DNA of 64,000 bases from Bordetella parapertussis. Lineage in GTDB: Bacteria; Bacteroidota; Bacteroidia; Chitinophagales; Chitinophagaceae. Location: NCBI GenBank assembly GCA_943331005.2, contig CALQJX020000015.1, forward strand, positions 1 to 64,000, in the 5' to 3' direction. A program made the translations under genes and the position numbers. A model generated the notes under the pieces. It saw only the letters and a list, made by a program, of their open reading frames with translations, searched no databases and was not told where the DNA came from. This document shows, in pieces, positions 53,341-61,690 of this stretch. Within the stretch, counting starts at the first letter, position 1. Each line of letters begins with the position of its first letter.

Positions 53341-53348
53341 TATATTTG
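53341..53348 (+). promoter_or_regulatory. Predicted -7 promoter element for the 237-residue barrel gene
   Basis: TATATTTG is an exact TAnnTTTG match 38 bases before the ATG at 53387. Confidence 0.5.
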
Positions 53349-53386
53349 CAAGACTAAACAAGAATATTAACAAAACACATTCTGAT

Positions 53387-54100
53387 ATGAAAAAACTGAT
53401 CCTCGCTTTATTAGTTGCGGGAACTGCAGCAACTGCAAACGCTCAGGAACCAAGAAGTATTCTTCTGTATGGTAATGTAGGCCTTCATCAGGACAGGCTT
53501 CCATCACTCGAAAAACGCACTGATTGGAACGCTACTCCTGGTATTGGTTACCAATTCAACCACAACTGGACTGTAGGTGTTAACATAAGCTGGGGCCAGA
53601 ATGCAGTAAAAGATACAGCTGCAAACAAAACTACCAACAACATGTACGCTGCAGGAGCTTTCGCACGTTACTCACAGTACATCCGTCGTAGCGAAATATT
53701 CTTCTGGTTTGCTCAGTACGAATTCGCTTATCAGGGTGCTTACACTACTCAGGGTGGTAACCCAGCTACAAACAAAATGAGCGGTATCTACACTAACCTT
53801 TACCCAGCACTGGGTGTAAACGTTGGTCGTGGTCTTGCGCTTAACTTCTCTGTAGGTGGTCTTAACTACGGTACAATGAAGGCAGACGGTGCTGCTTACA
53901 GCGACAACAAACTGAACCTCACTTTCGGCAACCAGATGAACTTTGGTCTTAGCAAAAACTTTAACTGCGGTCACAAAATGCACGCTCACCACGAGCCGGG
54001 CGATGAAGTTCACCACAGGAAAATAGACAAAATGGAAGACGAAGATGACGCAGCTCCAAAAGCAAAAAAGAAGCAGCGTAGCAGGGATGAAGATGAATAA
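53387..54100 (+). CDS. Outer-membrane beta-barrel protein with charged C-terminal tail
   Basis: The 237-residue protein starts at the ATG at 53387 with a signal peptide (MKKLILALLVAGTAATANAQ). It forms a small barrel of alternating aromatic strands (GIGYQFNHNWTVGVNISWG, NMYAAGAFARYSQYI, EIFFWFAQYEFAYQG). Unlike most such barrels it does not end with a C-terminal aromatic strand. It carries a roughly 40-residue tail rich in His, Lys, Asp and Glu (from about 197). The tail may lie in the periplasm and bind metal or other components, which is inference. Codons are dominated by a few preferred forms, suggesting high expression. It is monocistronic with a strong terminator. Confidence 0.82.
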   Translation: MKKLILALLVAGTAATANAQEPRSILLYGNVGLHQDRLPSLEKRTDWNATPGIGYQFNHNWTVGVNISWGQNAVKDTAANKTTNNMYAAGAFARYSQYIRRSEIFFWFAQYEFAYQGAYTTQGGNPATNKMSGIYTNLYPALGVNVGRGLALNFSVGGLNYGTMKADGAAYSDNKLNLTFGNQMNFGLSKNFNCGHKMHAHHEPGDEVHHRKIDKMEDEDDAAPKAKKKQRSRDEDE

Positions 54101-54133
54101 GCATCATCACCCACTTCGATAACAACATACTTT

Positions 54134-54165
54134 CAAAGTCCCGCAATTGCGGGACTTTGTTATTT
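54134..54165 (+). terminator. Rho-independent terminator of the barrel gene
   Basis: A 26-base perfect palindrome (54134-54159; 11-bp stem, 4-base loop) followed by a T-rich stretch, 34 bases after the stop. Confidence 0.88.
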
Positions 54166-54467
54166 TATACCCGTTCCTCCGGTAGATCCGCTTCAATGGT
54201 CTGCTGCTCCATTCAAATAATACGGCCTGCTACAAGATCTGCTCAAGCAAACGTTGTATCAATACCGGTACCGATGCATTCAAAGATCCCCCCTACGGTT
54301 GGTTAGTATGATCTTTCGAAGCGTGGCAAATGAGTGATTCCTCCTGTAGGAATGACATATTATCAGGAGCGTAAAGAGGAAAAGTATACCCCTCAGGCCG
54401 GGATCGGTGATCCTGTCGGGCAGTACATTCCCGTAATGTGGGAGATTTTCGGGAGATTATTGAGCAA
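54166..54467. other. Non-coding spacer with small hairpins
   Basis: About 300 bases between a terminated rightward gene and a leftward gene that ends here. No credible reading frame or promoter was seen. It contains two short hairpins and the direct echo GGGAGATT (near 54442 and 54453). Parts resemble dispersed intergenic repeats (see the repeat at 54333). Confidence 0.45.
54333..54413. repeat. Possible dispersed intergenic repeat (REP-like)
   Basis: A 6-bp/5-base hairpin at 54337-54353 lies within a string that reads, on the minus strand, like the GTCATTCC...GGAAT class of intergenic repeats seen in many genomes. A second 5-bp hairpin (GGATC/GATCC) is at 54401-54413. Copy number cannot be judged from one window. 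Confidence 0.35.
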
Positions 54468-55637
54468 TTATTCAGCCTTTTTACTGAAGTATCTTTTGTA
54501 GCAATAGCCGGCAAACTGCACCCCTTTCATGTCCACATAACGGGCCATAAGGTAAGAAAGCCCCATAACGGCTGCAGCGGTAATCGCAAAAACAGTAGCT
54601 ACTGCCATGTTATAACTCATGGGACCGTAGAGTTTCAGGAACAGGAAACAGCTCAGCGAACCTATAATAAGGCAATGCAGCAGGTATAAGGAGAAGGAAA
54701 TATACCCCAGAAACCGTAACGGACTAGTACTGAAAAATGCCTGCAGTCTGGGTGAGAGCAGCACTGCCAGTATCACAAAGTAGCCACCTATAATATGGTA
54801 AGTATTCTTTGCTGCCAGCAGTATTGGCGGGAAATGAGCGAAAATGGAGTTGGTATTGTCGTGCATACTATAAGACCCCAGTATGCAGCCTATTATCATT
54901 AACAGAGTAGATACCAGTATTTTCAGCGGTTTGCTGCTTATGGGCTCCCTGTTTTCCAGATAATTGAAGGAGATACCCAGAATGAAACAAGTGTAAAGTG
55001 TTTTGCTGATGAAAACTAGCGACAATGCTATAATAAGGAAAGAAAGAGCCTTGTTGCGGGTATTGTGGGTGAGCGCCATTACTGCAAATACCAGCATAGA
55101 ACCATACAGTTCTATCGACATGGTCCATAGGGTGGTGTCGTAGGCATTGTTGCCCAGAAACATGGTCTGGTACAGGAAAGACTTGAGGAATACGGCTGTT
55201 CTATTACCGAAGTTCCAGAAATCGCCAAGCCATGGCCCGGAATGGGTGATCTTGCTGACGGGCAGGTTGTGATAAGCTCCCGCCTGCAACAGCACATAGG
55301 AGAGCAACAGGGTAGTGCCCACCGGTATGAACAGGCGCAGATAGCGTTTCTGGGCCGATGAGATGATGATATTCAGGTCGTTCTCTCTGAAGTATTTGCG
55401 ACTGAGCACATAGCCGCTGAGAATAAAGAAGATATGCACGCAAAAGCTGCCACAGGTAAGGAAACGGAAAATACTCTCGCCATAGGTCAGCTCCAGCCCG
55501 TTGAGGTGAGTGTCTGCTGCAATGTGGGTATAGTAGGCAGGGTAGAAGGCAAGGCCAAAGTGATGAAAGAATACACACAATGCCGCCAGACCTCTTATGC
55601 CATCCAGATACAATACCTTACCAGATCCATTGCTCAT
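54468..55637 (-). CDS. Acyltransferase family 3 membrane protein (OafA/YrhL-like)
   Basis: The 389-residue integral membrane enzyme has about ten helices and the family opening LYLDGIRGLAALCVFFHHFGLAF, whose His pair is the proposed active site. The FFILSGYVLSRKYF motif follows. These enzymes O-acetylate or otherwise acylate surface sugars. The start at 55637 places the family motif near the N-terminus; an in-frame ATG at 55739 would add 34 polar residues and is less likely. No sugar-biosynthesis genes adjoin. The acceptor is unknown. Confidence 0.88.
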   Translation of the reverse strand: MSNGSGKVLYLDGIRGLAALCVFFHHFGLAFYPAYYTHIAADTHLNGLELTYGESIFRFLTCGSFCVHIFFILSGYVLSRKYFRENDLNIIISSAQKRYLRLFIPVGTTLLLSYVLLQAGAYHNLPVSKITHSGPWLGDFWNFGNRTAVFLKSFLYQTMFLGNNAYDTTLWTMSIELYGSMLVFAVMALTHNTRNKALSFLIIALSLVFISKTLYTCFILGISFNYLENREPISSKPLKILVSTLLMIIGCILGSYSMHDNTNSIFAHFPPILLAAKNTYHIIGGYFVILAVLLSPRLQAFFSTSPLRFLGYISFSLYLLHCLIIGSLSCFLFLKLYGPMSYNMAVATVFAITAAAVMGLSYLMARYVDMKGVQFAGYCYKRYFSKKAE

Positions 55638-55771
55638 GCGGTTGCTTGTTTTACTGTTGGTCTGCAAGGTATACAAACTACCGAAAAATTGCATCTTTGC
55701 AGTCGCTATTTCCACGGTGCGGTATACAATAATCTGCATACTATTTCGTTACTTTTAGTAGCTTGCCACTT

Positions 55772-56416
55772 ATGATGAGATTCGTTTCCATACTGCTCCT
55801 TTTTATTTCCACTACCGCATGGTCGCAGGATGCTGCTCCGAAGTCAGGCCGCAAGGGCAGCGCTTATCAGCCCGGCACTTATGTTGCTACATTGGGTATA
55901 GGGTTTGCCAACAGTTACCGCAGCGATTATTCCGTACCTGTGAGTTTCGAAAAAGGGAATACTACAGGTTTTGCACCCCTTTTCGCTAAGTTGGAGTATG
56001 GGCTTACCCCACATTTCAGCATGGCCATAGCAGGTGCATACAATGTGCTGTACTTCAATTCTTTTCATCTGTATCCGGGTTATAACGGAGACATAAAAAG
56101 ATATACTGCAGACCAGTTCCGTATCATGGGTATAGGGCTGAACGGTTTTTACCATTTCACCGGTTTATTCCATAATTCCCGCCTGGATCCCTTCATAGCA
56201 TTTGGTGCAGGAATCAATAATATCCGCAATACTGCATTGCCGCAAGGCGATAGTGTGGTTATGCGCAGCACACACAGTGTAACAGCTATATTGAAGGTAG
56301 GTGCCCGCTACTATATATCTGATAAAGTGGGTGTATATGCCGATGCAGGTTACGATAAACTGAGCATAGTGAATGTAGGCATATCCTGCAGGTTTGCTGC
56401 CACCCGCAAAAAATAA
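55772..56416 (+). CDS. Outer-membrane beta-barrel protein
   Basis: The 214-residue product has a signal peptide (MMRFVSILLLFISTTAWSQ), a basic linker, and a small barrel of strand pairs (GTYVATLGIGFANSY, HFSMAIAGAYNVLYF, DPFIAFGAGINNIR). It ends in a final VNVGISCRF strand before a basic tail. It resembles the OmpW/PorT-like small barrels of Bacteroidota without identifying motifs. ATGs at 55772 and 55775 are both possible starts. Upstream a TACTTTTA at 55750-55757 approximates a -7 element. Function is unknown. Confidence 0.78.
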   Translation: MMRFVSILLLFISTTAWSQDAAPKSGRKGSAYQPGTYVATLGIGFANSYRSDYSVPVSFEKGNTTGFAPLFAKLEYGLTPHFSMAIAGAYNVLYFNSFHLYPGYNGDIKRYTADQFRIMGIGLNGFYHFTGLFHNSRLDPFIAFGAGINNIRNTALPQGDSVVMRSTHSVTAILKVGARYYISDKVGVYADAGYDKLSIVNVGISCRFAATRKK

Positions 56417-56481
56417 GCGCTTTTCTTTTACCTATTGGCGCTCAGGGAACCATTTCGCAGGCCAATAAGCCCCAAACTTAT

Positions 56482-56489
56482 TACCTTTG
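56482..56489 (+). promoter_or_regulatory. Predicted -7 promoter element for psd
   Basis: TACCTTTG fits TAnnTTTG, ending 21 bases before the psd ATG at 56511. Confidence 0.5.
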
Positions 56490-56510
56490 CCCCTGTAATA
56501 ATTTCTGTTT

Positions 56511-57170
56511 ATGAAAATTCACCGCGAAGGGTATCTGTATATTCTCATAGCTACGGTACTATGGGTAGGGCTGGCATGGATGGCCAATCATTTCATTCCC
56601 GATTCTCTGTTCTGGCTTACAGGAGCAATAACTTTTATCCTTTTCCTGCTGTGGTTCTGGGTTGTGGCATTCTTCCGTATGCCCATCCGCAACATGGTGC
56701 ATGGCGAAAGCAAGATCATAGCTCCTGCCGATGGTAAGGTAGTGGTAATAGAGGAAGCTGTAGAAACAGAATTCTTCAAAGAAAAGCGCCTGCAGGTTTC
56801 CATCTTCATGTCGCCGATAAACGTGCATGTGAACCGCAACCCGGTGAGTGGTGTGGTGAAATACATGAAATACCACAAGGGCAAGTATCTGGTGGCATGG
56901 CACCCCAAATCATCTACCGAGAACGAACGTACTACCATTGTTATTGGTAACGACAACGGAGATATACTGATGAGGCAGATAGCCGGTGCGCTGGCAAGGC
57001 GTATATGTTTCTACGTAAAAGAGGGCGATGTGGTGAAGCAGAACGAGGAATTCGGCTTTATTAAGTTCGGCTCGCGTGTGGATCTGTATCTGCCACTGGG
57101 TACCAAGGTTGATGTGAAAATAGGCGATGTGGTACAGGGTGGTGTAACGGTGATATCGCACCACTGGTAG
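56511..57170 (+). CDS. psd: Phosphatidylserine decarboxylase, short form
   Basis: The 219-residue protein makes phosphatidylethanolamine by decarboxylating phosphatidylserine. Two N-terminal membrane helices are followed by the conserved IIAPADGKVVVIEE and FMSPINVHVNRNPVSG segments. The self-cleavage site is FGSRVDL (Gly187-Ser188), where Ser becomes the pyruvoyl group. This GSR form and short length mark the archaetidylserine-type (PSD-A) branch rather than the LGST form of E. coli. It is monocistronic, 69 bases upstream of the promoterless start of the next transcript's region. Confidence 0.93.
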   Translation: MKIHREGYLYILIATVLWVGLAWMANHFIPDSLFWLTGAITFILFLLWFWVVAFFRMPIRNMVHGESKIIAPADGKVVVIEEAVETEFFKEKRLQVSIFMSPINVHVNRNPVSGVVKYMKYHKGKYLVAWHPKSSTENERTTIVIGNDNGDILMRQIAGALARRICFYVKEGDVVKQNEEFGFIKFGSRVDLYLPLGTKVDVKIGDVVQGGVTVISHHW

Positions 57171-57201
57171 TAACTTTAGCATTCCATTTTAATAAATTCC
57201 G

Positions 57202-57209
57202 TATTTTTG
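57202..57209 (+). promoter_or_regulatory. Predicted -7 promoter element for the Cys/Lys-rich gene
   Basis: TATTTTTG fits TAnnTTTG and ends 21 bases before the ATG at 57231. Confidence 0.45.
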
Positions 57210-57230
57210 TATCTCTAAAACAAGATAAAA

Positions 57231-57440
57231 ATGAAAAAAATAACTCTGATGCTCGCAGCTGCTGTAATGCTGGCTGGTGGTGCATTCGCTCAGGAAAAAT
57301 CATGCTGCAAGAAGAAAGGTGAGAAGTGTTCTAAAGAAGCTTCTGCTTGCTGCAAAGACAAAAAGAATGGCAAAAAATGTCACAAAGAAGACGAAGCTAA
57401 AGAAACAAAAGAAACTAAAGACGCTCCAAAGTCTAACTAA
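57231..57440 (+). CDS. Tiny exported Cys/Lys-rich protein, possible metal binder
   Basis: The 69-residue product has a signal peptide (MKKITLMLAAAVMLAGGAFAQ) and a mature part of about 48 residues. The latter holds six cysteines in pairs and singles (SCCKKKGEKC, SACCKDKKNGKKCHKE) and many Lys, ending in a polar Lys/Glu/Thr tail. No known fold is recognised. Clustered CC and KKC/CHK motifs suggest metal binding or a small disulphide-knotted protein; this is inference. It is a complete transcription unit, with a -7 element and an 18-bp symmetrical terminator. Confidence 0.75.
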   Translation: MKKITLMLAAAVMLAGGAFAQEKSCCKKKGEKCSKEASACCKDKKNGKKCHKEDEAKETKETKDAPKSN

Positions 57441-57454
57441 TATTTCTTTTATAG

Positions 57455-57492
57455 AAACGAGAAAGTCCCTGCTGGCAGGGACTTTCTCGTTT
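57455..57492. terminator. Perfect symmetrical terminator between the Cys/Lys-rich gene and rpiB
   Basis: An 18-bp perfect inverted repeat (57455-57472 with 57475-57492) separated by two bases lies between convergent genes. Both ends finish in A/T runs. Confidence 0.92.
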
Positions 57493-57516
57493 TAAGGCAT
57501 ATCGCTGATACGGTAA

Positions 57517-57966
57517 TTATATCTTATTCACACGCTTTTCGTGTCTGCCCCCTTCAAAGGCAGTTTTCAGGAAGGTATCAACCATCAGCTCGGCAGTAGC
57601 ATAGTCTACAAACCTCGATGGCAGGCATATTACGTTGGCATTGTTGTGCTGACGAGCCAGTGAAGCCAGTTCTTCGTTCCAGCACAGTGCAGCACGTATG
57701 CCCTGATGCTTATTGGCGGTCATGCAAACGCCGTTGCCGCTGCCGCAAACCAAAATGCCTGCAGTAGCCTTGCCTTCTTCAACCATTGCTGCTACGGGGT
57801 GAGCATAGTCGGGATAGTCTGTGCTGTCAAGGCTATAAGTGCCCTTGTCTGCCACCTGCCAGCCGGTAGCGGTGAGCATTTTGCACAGGAGCTCCTTGTA
57901 TTCGAATCCGGCGTGGTCGCAGCCTATAGCCAGTGGCAGGCTTTTGTCAAAAGTAAGGTTGGTCAT
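57517..57966 (-). CDS. rpiB: Ribose-5-phosphate isomerase B
   Basis: The 149-residue enzyme interconverts ribose-5-phosphate and ribulose-5-phosphate. Active-site features are GCDHAGFEYKELL (Asp17-His18) and the catalytic Cys74 in LVCGSGNGVCMTANK. The C-terminal EGGRHEKRV anchor is present. It starts one base after the tatC stop, a tight tatC-rpiB operon, although the functions are unrelated. Confidence 0.96.
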   Translation of the reverse strand: MTNLTFDKSLPLAIGCDHAGFEYKELLCKMLTATGWQVADKGTYSLDSTDYPDYAHPVAAMVEEGKATAGILVCGSGNGVCMTANKHQGIRAALCWNEELASLARQHNNANVICLPSRFVDYATAELMVDTFLKTAFEGGRHEKRVNKI

Positions 57967-57967
57967 A

Positions 57968-58807
57968 TTAGTCGTTGTCTTTTTGCAATGCTTCTCTTAT
58001 TCTTCTTGCTCTCAGTGCACGTGCGCTTATCACCACAGATATTTCGAAGAGCACATATAAAGGTATGAATACCAATAAACAGCTAAACACATCGGGTGGT
58101 GCAATGATCATGGCCAGCACAAAGAGTATGAGGAAAGCGTAGCGACGCTTGGCTCTCAGGAATTCGGGGGTGAGTATACCTATACGGGTAAGGAAGTAAA
58201 CAACCATCGGTAGCTCGAATACGGCACCCAGTGCCAGTATCATATTGCTCATGGTGTCGTAATAGTTCTCTATCGTTATCACGTTCTCGAACAGGGGACT
58301 CAGCTGATAGTTGCCAAAGAAGTGAATGGTATAAGGTGCCACCACAAAGTAGGCGAAACTAACACCCAGAAAGAAAAGCAGGGAACACCAGAACACAATG
58401 CCGCGTGCCATTTTTAGCTCTGTTACCTTCAGTGCCGGTTTTATGAACTTCCATATTTCCCAGAGGATAAAAGGGAATACCAGCACAAACCCCATCATTA
58501 CCGATACAGAAAGACTCATCATGAACTGTCCGGTGACAGCGGTGTTCTGGAATTTCATATGGATCTCGTCCATACAAAAGGAATCTACGTGCAGGGTGCG
58601 GCCCAGTGCGCACAGGGCACGGTAGGTAATAAAATCCTTACGGGCCGGCCCCATTACTATTTTGTCGAAAAGCCATTCCACCCTGAAGAACACCACACAG
58701 GCGCCAATAACTATGGCAATAGCACTGCGTACTATGTGCCAGCGCAACTCCTCTATATGATCGAGGAAGTTCATTTCCCCCTTGGGGTTATCGTTTATGT
58801 TGTCCAC
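57968..58807 (-). CDS. tatC: Sec-independent protein translocase TatC
   Basis: The 279-residue inner-membrane protein is the twin-arginine signal receptor of the Tat system. It opens with the conserved MNFLDHIEELRWHI. Six helices follow, with FPFILWEIWKFIKPALK after TM2 and the conserved FELPMVVYFLTRIGI region. The loop between TM1 and TM2 carries an insertion of about 35 residues with three Cys. tatA/tatB are not in the window. It is co-transcribed with rpiB. Confidence 0.95.
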   Translation of the reverse strand: MDNINDNPKGEMNFLDHIEELRWHIVRSAIAIVIGACVVFFRVEWLFDKIVMGPARKDFITYRALCALGRTLHVDSFCMDEIHMKFQNTAVTGQFMMSLSVSVMMGFVLVFPFILWEIWKFIKPALKVTELKMARGIVFWCSLLFFLGVSFAYFVVAPYTIHFFGNYQLSPLFENVITIENYYDTMSNMILALGAVFELPMVVYFLTRIGILTPEFLRAKRRYAFLILFVLAMIIAPPDVFSCLLVFIPLYVLFEISVVISARALRARRIREALQKDND

Positions 58808-58845
58808 TAAATAATGAAGGATGCTTGAAAGAGCAATTCAGGCCG

Positions 58846-58853
58846 CAAAGTTA
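58846..58853 (-). promoter_or_regulatory. Predicted -7 promoter element for tatC-rpiB
   Basis: TAACTTTG on the minus strand, 38 bases upstream of the tatC ATG, fits TAnnTTTG. A possible -33 TTG is 25 bases away. Confidence 0.45.
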
Positions 58854-58954
58854 GGGTATATGTTGATAGCTTGAAAATCAACAGCTATAAAAGATGTTGA
58901 CACCCCAATTTGGCTTAATATGGTCTTTTTAACTTTTTAGGCTATTCTTTTTAA

Positions 58955-58962
58955 TATCTTTG
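58955..58962 (+). promoter_or_regulatory. Predicted -7 promoter element for dxr
   Basis: TATCTTTG is an exact TAnnTTTG match ending 18 bases before the dxr ATG. Confidence 0.55.
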
Positions 58963-58980
58963 AGGACTAATAACAGGTGA

Positions 58981-60150
58981 ATGAAGCGTTTAGCGATACT
59001 GGGGTCTACGGGTTCTATCGGCACACAAGCTCTTGATGTGGTTGCCGCCAATCCGGGCATGTTCAGGGTGGAGGTTTTGAGTGCACACAGCAACAGCAAG
59101 CTGGTCATAGAACAAGCCAGAAAATTCAGGCCGACTGCGGTTGTGATCACAGATGATAAAAAATATAAAGAAGTAAAGGACGCATTGCTCATGTTGCCCA
59201 TTAAGGTTCTTGCCGGAGAAGAGGCATTGGCCGAGGTGGTGCAGTGGGAAAGCGTAGATATAGTGCTGGGAGCTATTGTGGGTTTTGCCGGACTTCGTTC
59301 CACGCTGTCTGCTATAGACGCTGGCAAGATAGTGGCGCTGGCCAATAAGGAAACGCTGGTAGTTGCCGGTGAAATAGTAATGCAACGTGCAGCAGAGAAA
59401 AAAGCAACTATCATACCGGTAGACAGCGAACACTCTGCTATTTTTCAGTGTATAGTTGGCGAAGACCACGATACTATTGAAAAAGTGATCCTTACCGCAT
59501 CAGGCGGGCCGTTCCTGGGTCGCAAACCCAATTATCTGGTAAATGTAAAGGCATCGCATGCATTGCAGCACCCCAACTGGTCTATGGGTGCCAAAATAAC
59601 CATAGACAGTGCTACACTCATGAACAAGGGGCTGGAAATGATAGAGGCCAAATGGATGTTCGGGCTGACCAACGAACAGGTAGATGTGGTAGTGCATCCG
59701 CAATCTATCATTCACAGCATGGTGCAGTTCACAGACGGTTCTATAAAATCGCAGATGGGGCTGCCCGATATGAAATTACCTATACAGTATGCATTGGGCT
59801 ATCCGAAGAGAATAGTAAACCAGTACAAACGTGTAGACTTCAAGGAATATTCCAAACTCACTTTCGAGCCGGTAGATTACAAGACCTTCAGGAATCTGGA
59901 GATAGCCCGTATAGCCATGTATAAAGGTGGTAACGCGGCTTGTGTAATGAACGCGGCCAACGAAATAGTAGTACACGCCTTCCTGCAAAACAAAGTCGGC
60001 TTCCTGGAAATGAGCGAAATGATAGAGAAAACCATAGAAAGTGTTTCCTTCATAGAGCATCCGAGACTGGAAGACTATATTGCCAGCGATATAGAAGCGC
60101 GCGAATATGCTGCAGAGTTTGTGAAGAAAAGCCAGCTATCCATGTACTAG
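58981..60150 (+). CDS. dxr: 1-deoxy-D-xylulose-5-phosphate reductoisomerase
   Basis: The 389-residue enzyme makes 2-C-methylerythritol 4-phosphate, the committed step of the non-mevalonate isoprenoid pathway. NADPH binding is at LGSTGSIGTQALD (8-20). Substrate and metal residues lie in ALANKETLVVAGE, PVDSEHSAIFQ, LTASGGPFLG, ATLMNKGLE and VHPQSIIHSMV. All are intact and length is typical. A 91-base gap separates it from rseP in the same direction; dxr and rseP are neighbours in many bacteria. Confidence 0.97.
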   Translation: MKRLAILGSTGSIGTQALDVVAANPGMFRVEVLSAHSNSKLVIEQARKFRPTAVVITDDKKYKEVKDALLMLPIKVLAGEEALAEVVQWESVDIVLGAIVGFAGLRSTLSAIDAGKIVALANKETLVVAGEIVMQRAAEKKATIIPVDSEHSAIFQCIVGEDHDTIEKVILTASGGPFLGRKPNYLVNVKASHALQHPNWSMGAKITIDSATLMNKGLEMIEAKWMFGLTNEQVDVVVHPQSIIHSMVQFTDGSIKSQMGLPDMKLPIQYALGYPKRIVNQYKRVDFKEYSKLTFEPVDYKTFRNLEIARIAMYKGGNAACVMNAANEIVVHAFLQNKVGFLEMSEMIEKTIESVSFIEHPRLEDYIASDIEAREYAAEFVKKSQLSMY

Positions 60151-60241
60151 ACACTGGTATATGTTTTGCGGCCTGCAACAACAAATATTTAATAATAAAG
60201 ACTACTTTATTAATAGTAGTTTCAGCTTTTGAAATTTTTTA

Positions 60242-61639
60242 ATGACTGACTTAGTAATGCATCAAGATACCCTCCTTTTAATGTCCGGCACATCTGTAAA
60301 GGTGTTGCAGTTGTTCGTAGCTCTTTCTCTGCTTATAGTTCTTCATGAATTCGGTCATTTCTTTTTTGCAAGGCTCTTCAAAACCCGTGTAGAGAAGTTC
60401 TATCTGTTCTTCGACTTCCTGTTCCCTTTTTCGGGCATGCTCAACTTCTCTTTGTTTAAGAAAGTGAAGGGAGATACTGAATATGGTATCGGCTGGTTCC
60501 CGTTGGGAGGTTATGTGAAGATAGCAGGTATGGTGGATGAAAGCATGGACAAGGAGCAAATGGCATTACCGCCCCAGCCATGGGAGTATCGCAGTAAAAA
60601 AGCCTATCAGCGTTTGTTCATCATGCTGGGTGGTATCATAGTGAATGTGCTCGTGGCTATCCTTATTTACATTGCAGTGTTCAGTATCTATGGCGAAGAA
60701 TACCTGCCTGTGCAGAATGCCAAATACGGTATCATGGTAGATAGCACAGCCAAGGCAATAGGGTTGCACAATGGCGACAAAGTCTTGTCGATAGATGGTG
60801 TGCCTGTAACTAAGTTCGATAAGATCGTTTCTGCTATAGTACTCGATGAAGGTAAAAACATTCAGGTGGAGCGCGATGGCCAGAAAATGGATATAGCTAT
60901 CAAAGAGGGTACTATACATTCTATCATTACAGGTACCAAGGGTTCTTTTATATCTGCTCGTATACCTATTGTGGTTGATGAGGTAGAGAAAGCATCTGAA
61001 GCCGAGAAAATGGGGCTGAAACACGGCGATAGCATAATAGCAGTAAACGGAGCTGCCGCAGCTTTCTACGATCAGTACGATAGCATTAAGCGTACCCTCA
61101 CAGGTCAGCCTATAGCGCTTACTGTTATCAGGAACAATGCGCCACTGACACTGAACGGTACTGTGCCGGCCAGCAAGATACTGGGCTTCAAACCTATGGG
61201 CGATCTGGGCAGATACTTCAAGTTTGAAGAGATCAAGTACAATCCTATACAGGCCATAGGCAAGGGTATCAGCTTTACCTACGATCAGTTTGGTAATTAT
61301 GTGCGCCAGTTCAAGATGATCTTTACATCTAAAGAGATAAAGGCCAATGAAAGTCTGGGTGGTATCATCAGCTTCGGTAAGATATTCCCTGCAGAGTTCG
61401 ATATGCAGAAGTTCCTGATGCTTACAGCATTTGTGTCCATAATACTGGCATTCATGAATCTGCTGCCTATACCGGGTCTGGATGGTGGTTATGTGATCTT
61501 CCTGCTATGGGAAATGATAACCGGCAAACAGGTAAGTGAGAAAGTAATGGAGAAGGCCACTACGGTGGGTCTGGTACTACTGCTCACACTTATGGTGTAT
61601 GCAAATGGTCTGGATATCTTCAGGTTGTTCAAACACTAA
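60242..61639 (+). CDS. rseP: RseP-type site-2 protease (M50)
   Basis: The 465-residue intramembrane metalloprotease cleaves anti-sigma factors and signal-peptide remnants. The zinc motif HEFGH (35-39) lies in TM1, and the third-ligand motif NLLPIPGLDGG in the C-terminal TM region. Two tandem PDZ-like segments (about 150-240 and 250-320) lie in the periplasm between TMs. A GGYVKIAGM segment near the first TM is typical. The two ECF systems in this window make it a plausible final protease in sigma-factor release. It lies 91 bases after dxr. Confidence 0.93.
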   Translation: MTDLVMHQDTLLLMSGTSVKVLQLFVALSLLIVLHEFGHFFFARLFKTRVEKFYLFFDFLFPFSGMLNFSLFKKVKGDTEYGIGWFPLGGYVKIAGMVDESMDKEQMALPPQPWEYRSKKAYQRLFIMLGGIIVNVLVAILIYIAVFSIYGEEYLPVQNAKYGIMVDSTAKAIGLHNGDKVLSIDGVPVTKFDKIVSAIVLDEGKNIQVERDGQKMDIAIKEGTIHSIITGTKGSFISARIPIVVDEVEKASEAEKMGLKHGDSIIAVNGAAAAFYDQYDSIKRTLTGQPIALTVIRNNAPLTLNGTVPASKILGFKPMGDLGRYFKFEEIKYNPIQAIGKGISFTYDQFGNYVRQFKMIFTSKEIKANESLGGIISFGKIFPAEFDMQKFLMLTAFVSIILAFMNLLPIPGLDGGYVIFLLWEMITGKQVSEKVMEKATTVGLVLLLTLMVYANGLDIFRLFKH

Positions 61640-61690
61640 TTGCTGTTGGCAGGTACAAGTTGTGAATAGTAGTATTTCTGCCCGTAAATA

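Noticed and set aside
54293..54514. A 73-codon open frame on the minus strand
   Set aside because: Its composition is random-like, it has no family motifs, and it overlaps hairpins and the 3' end of the acyltransferase gene.
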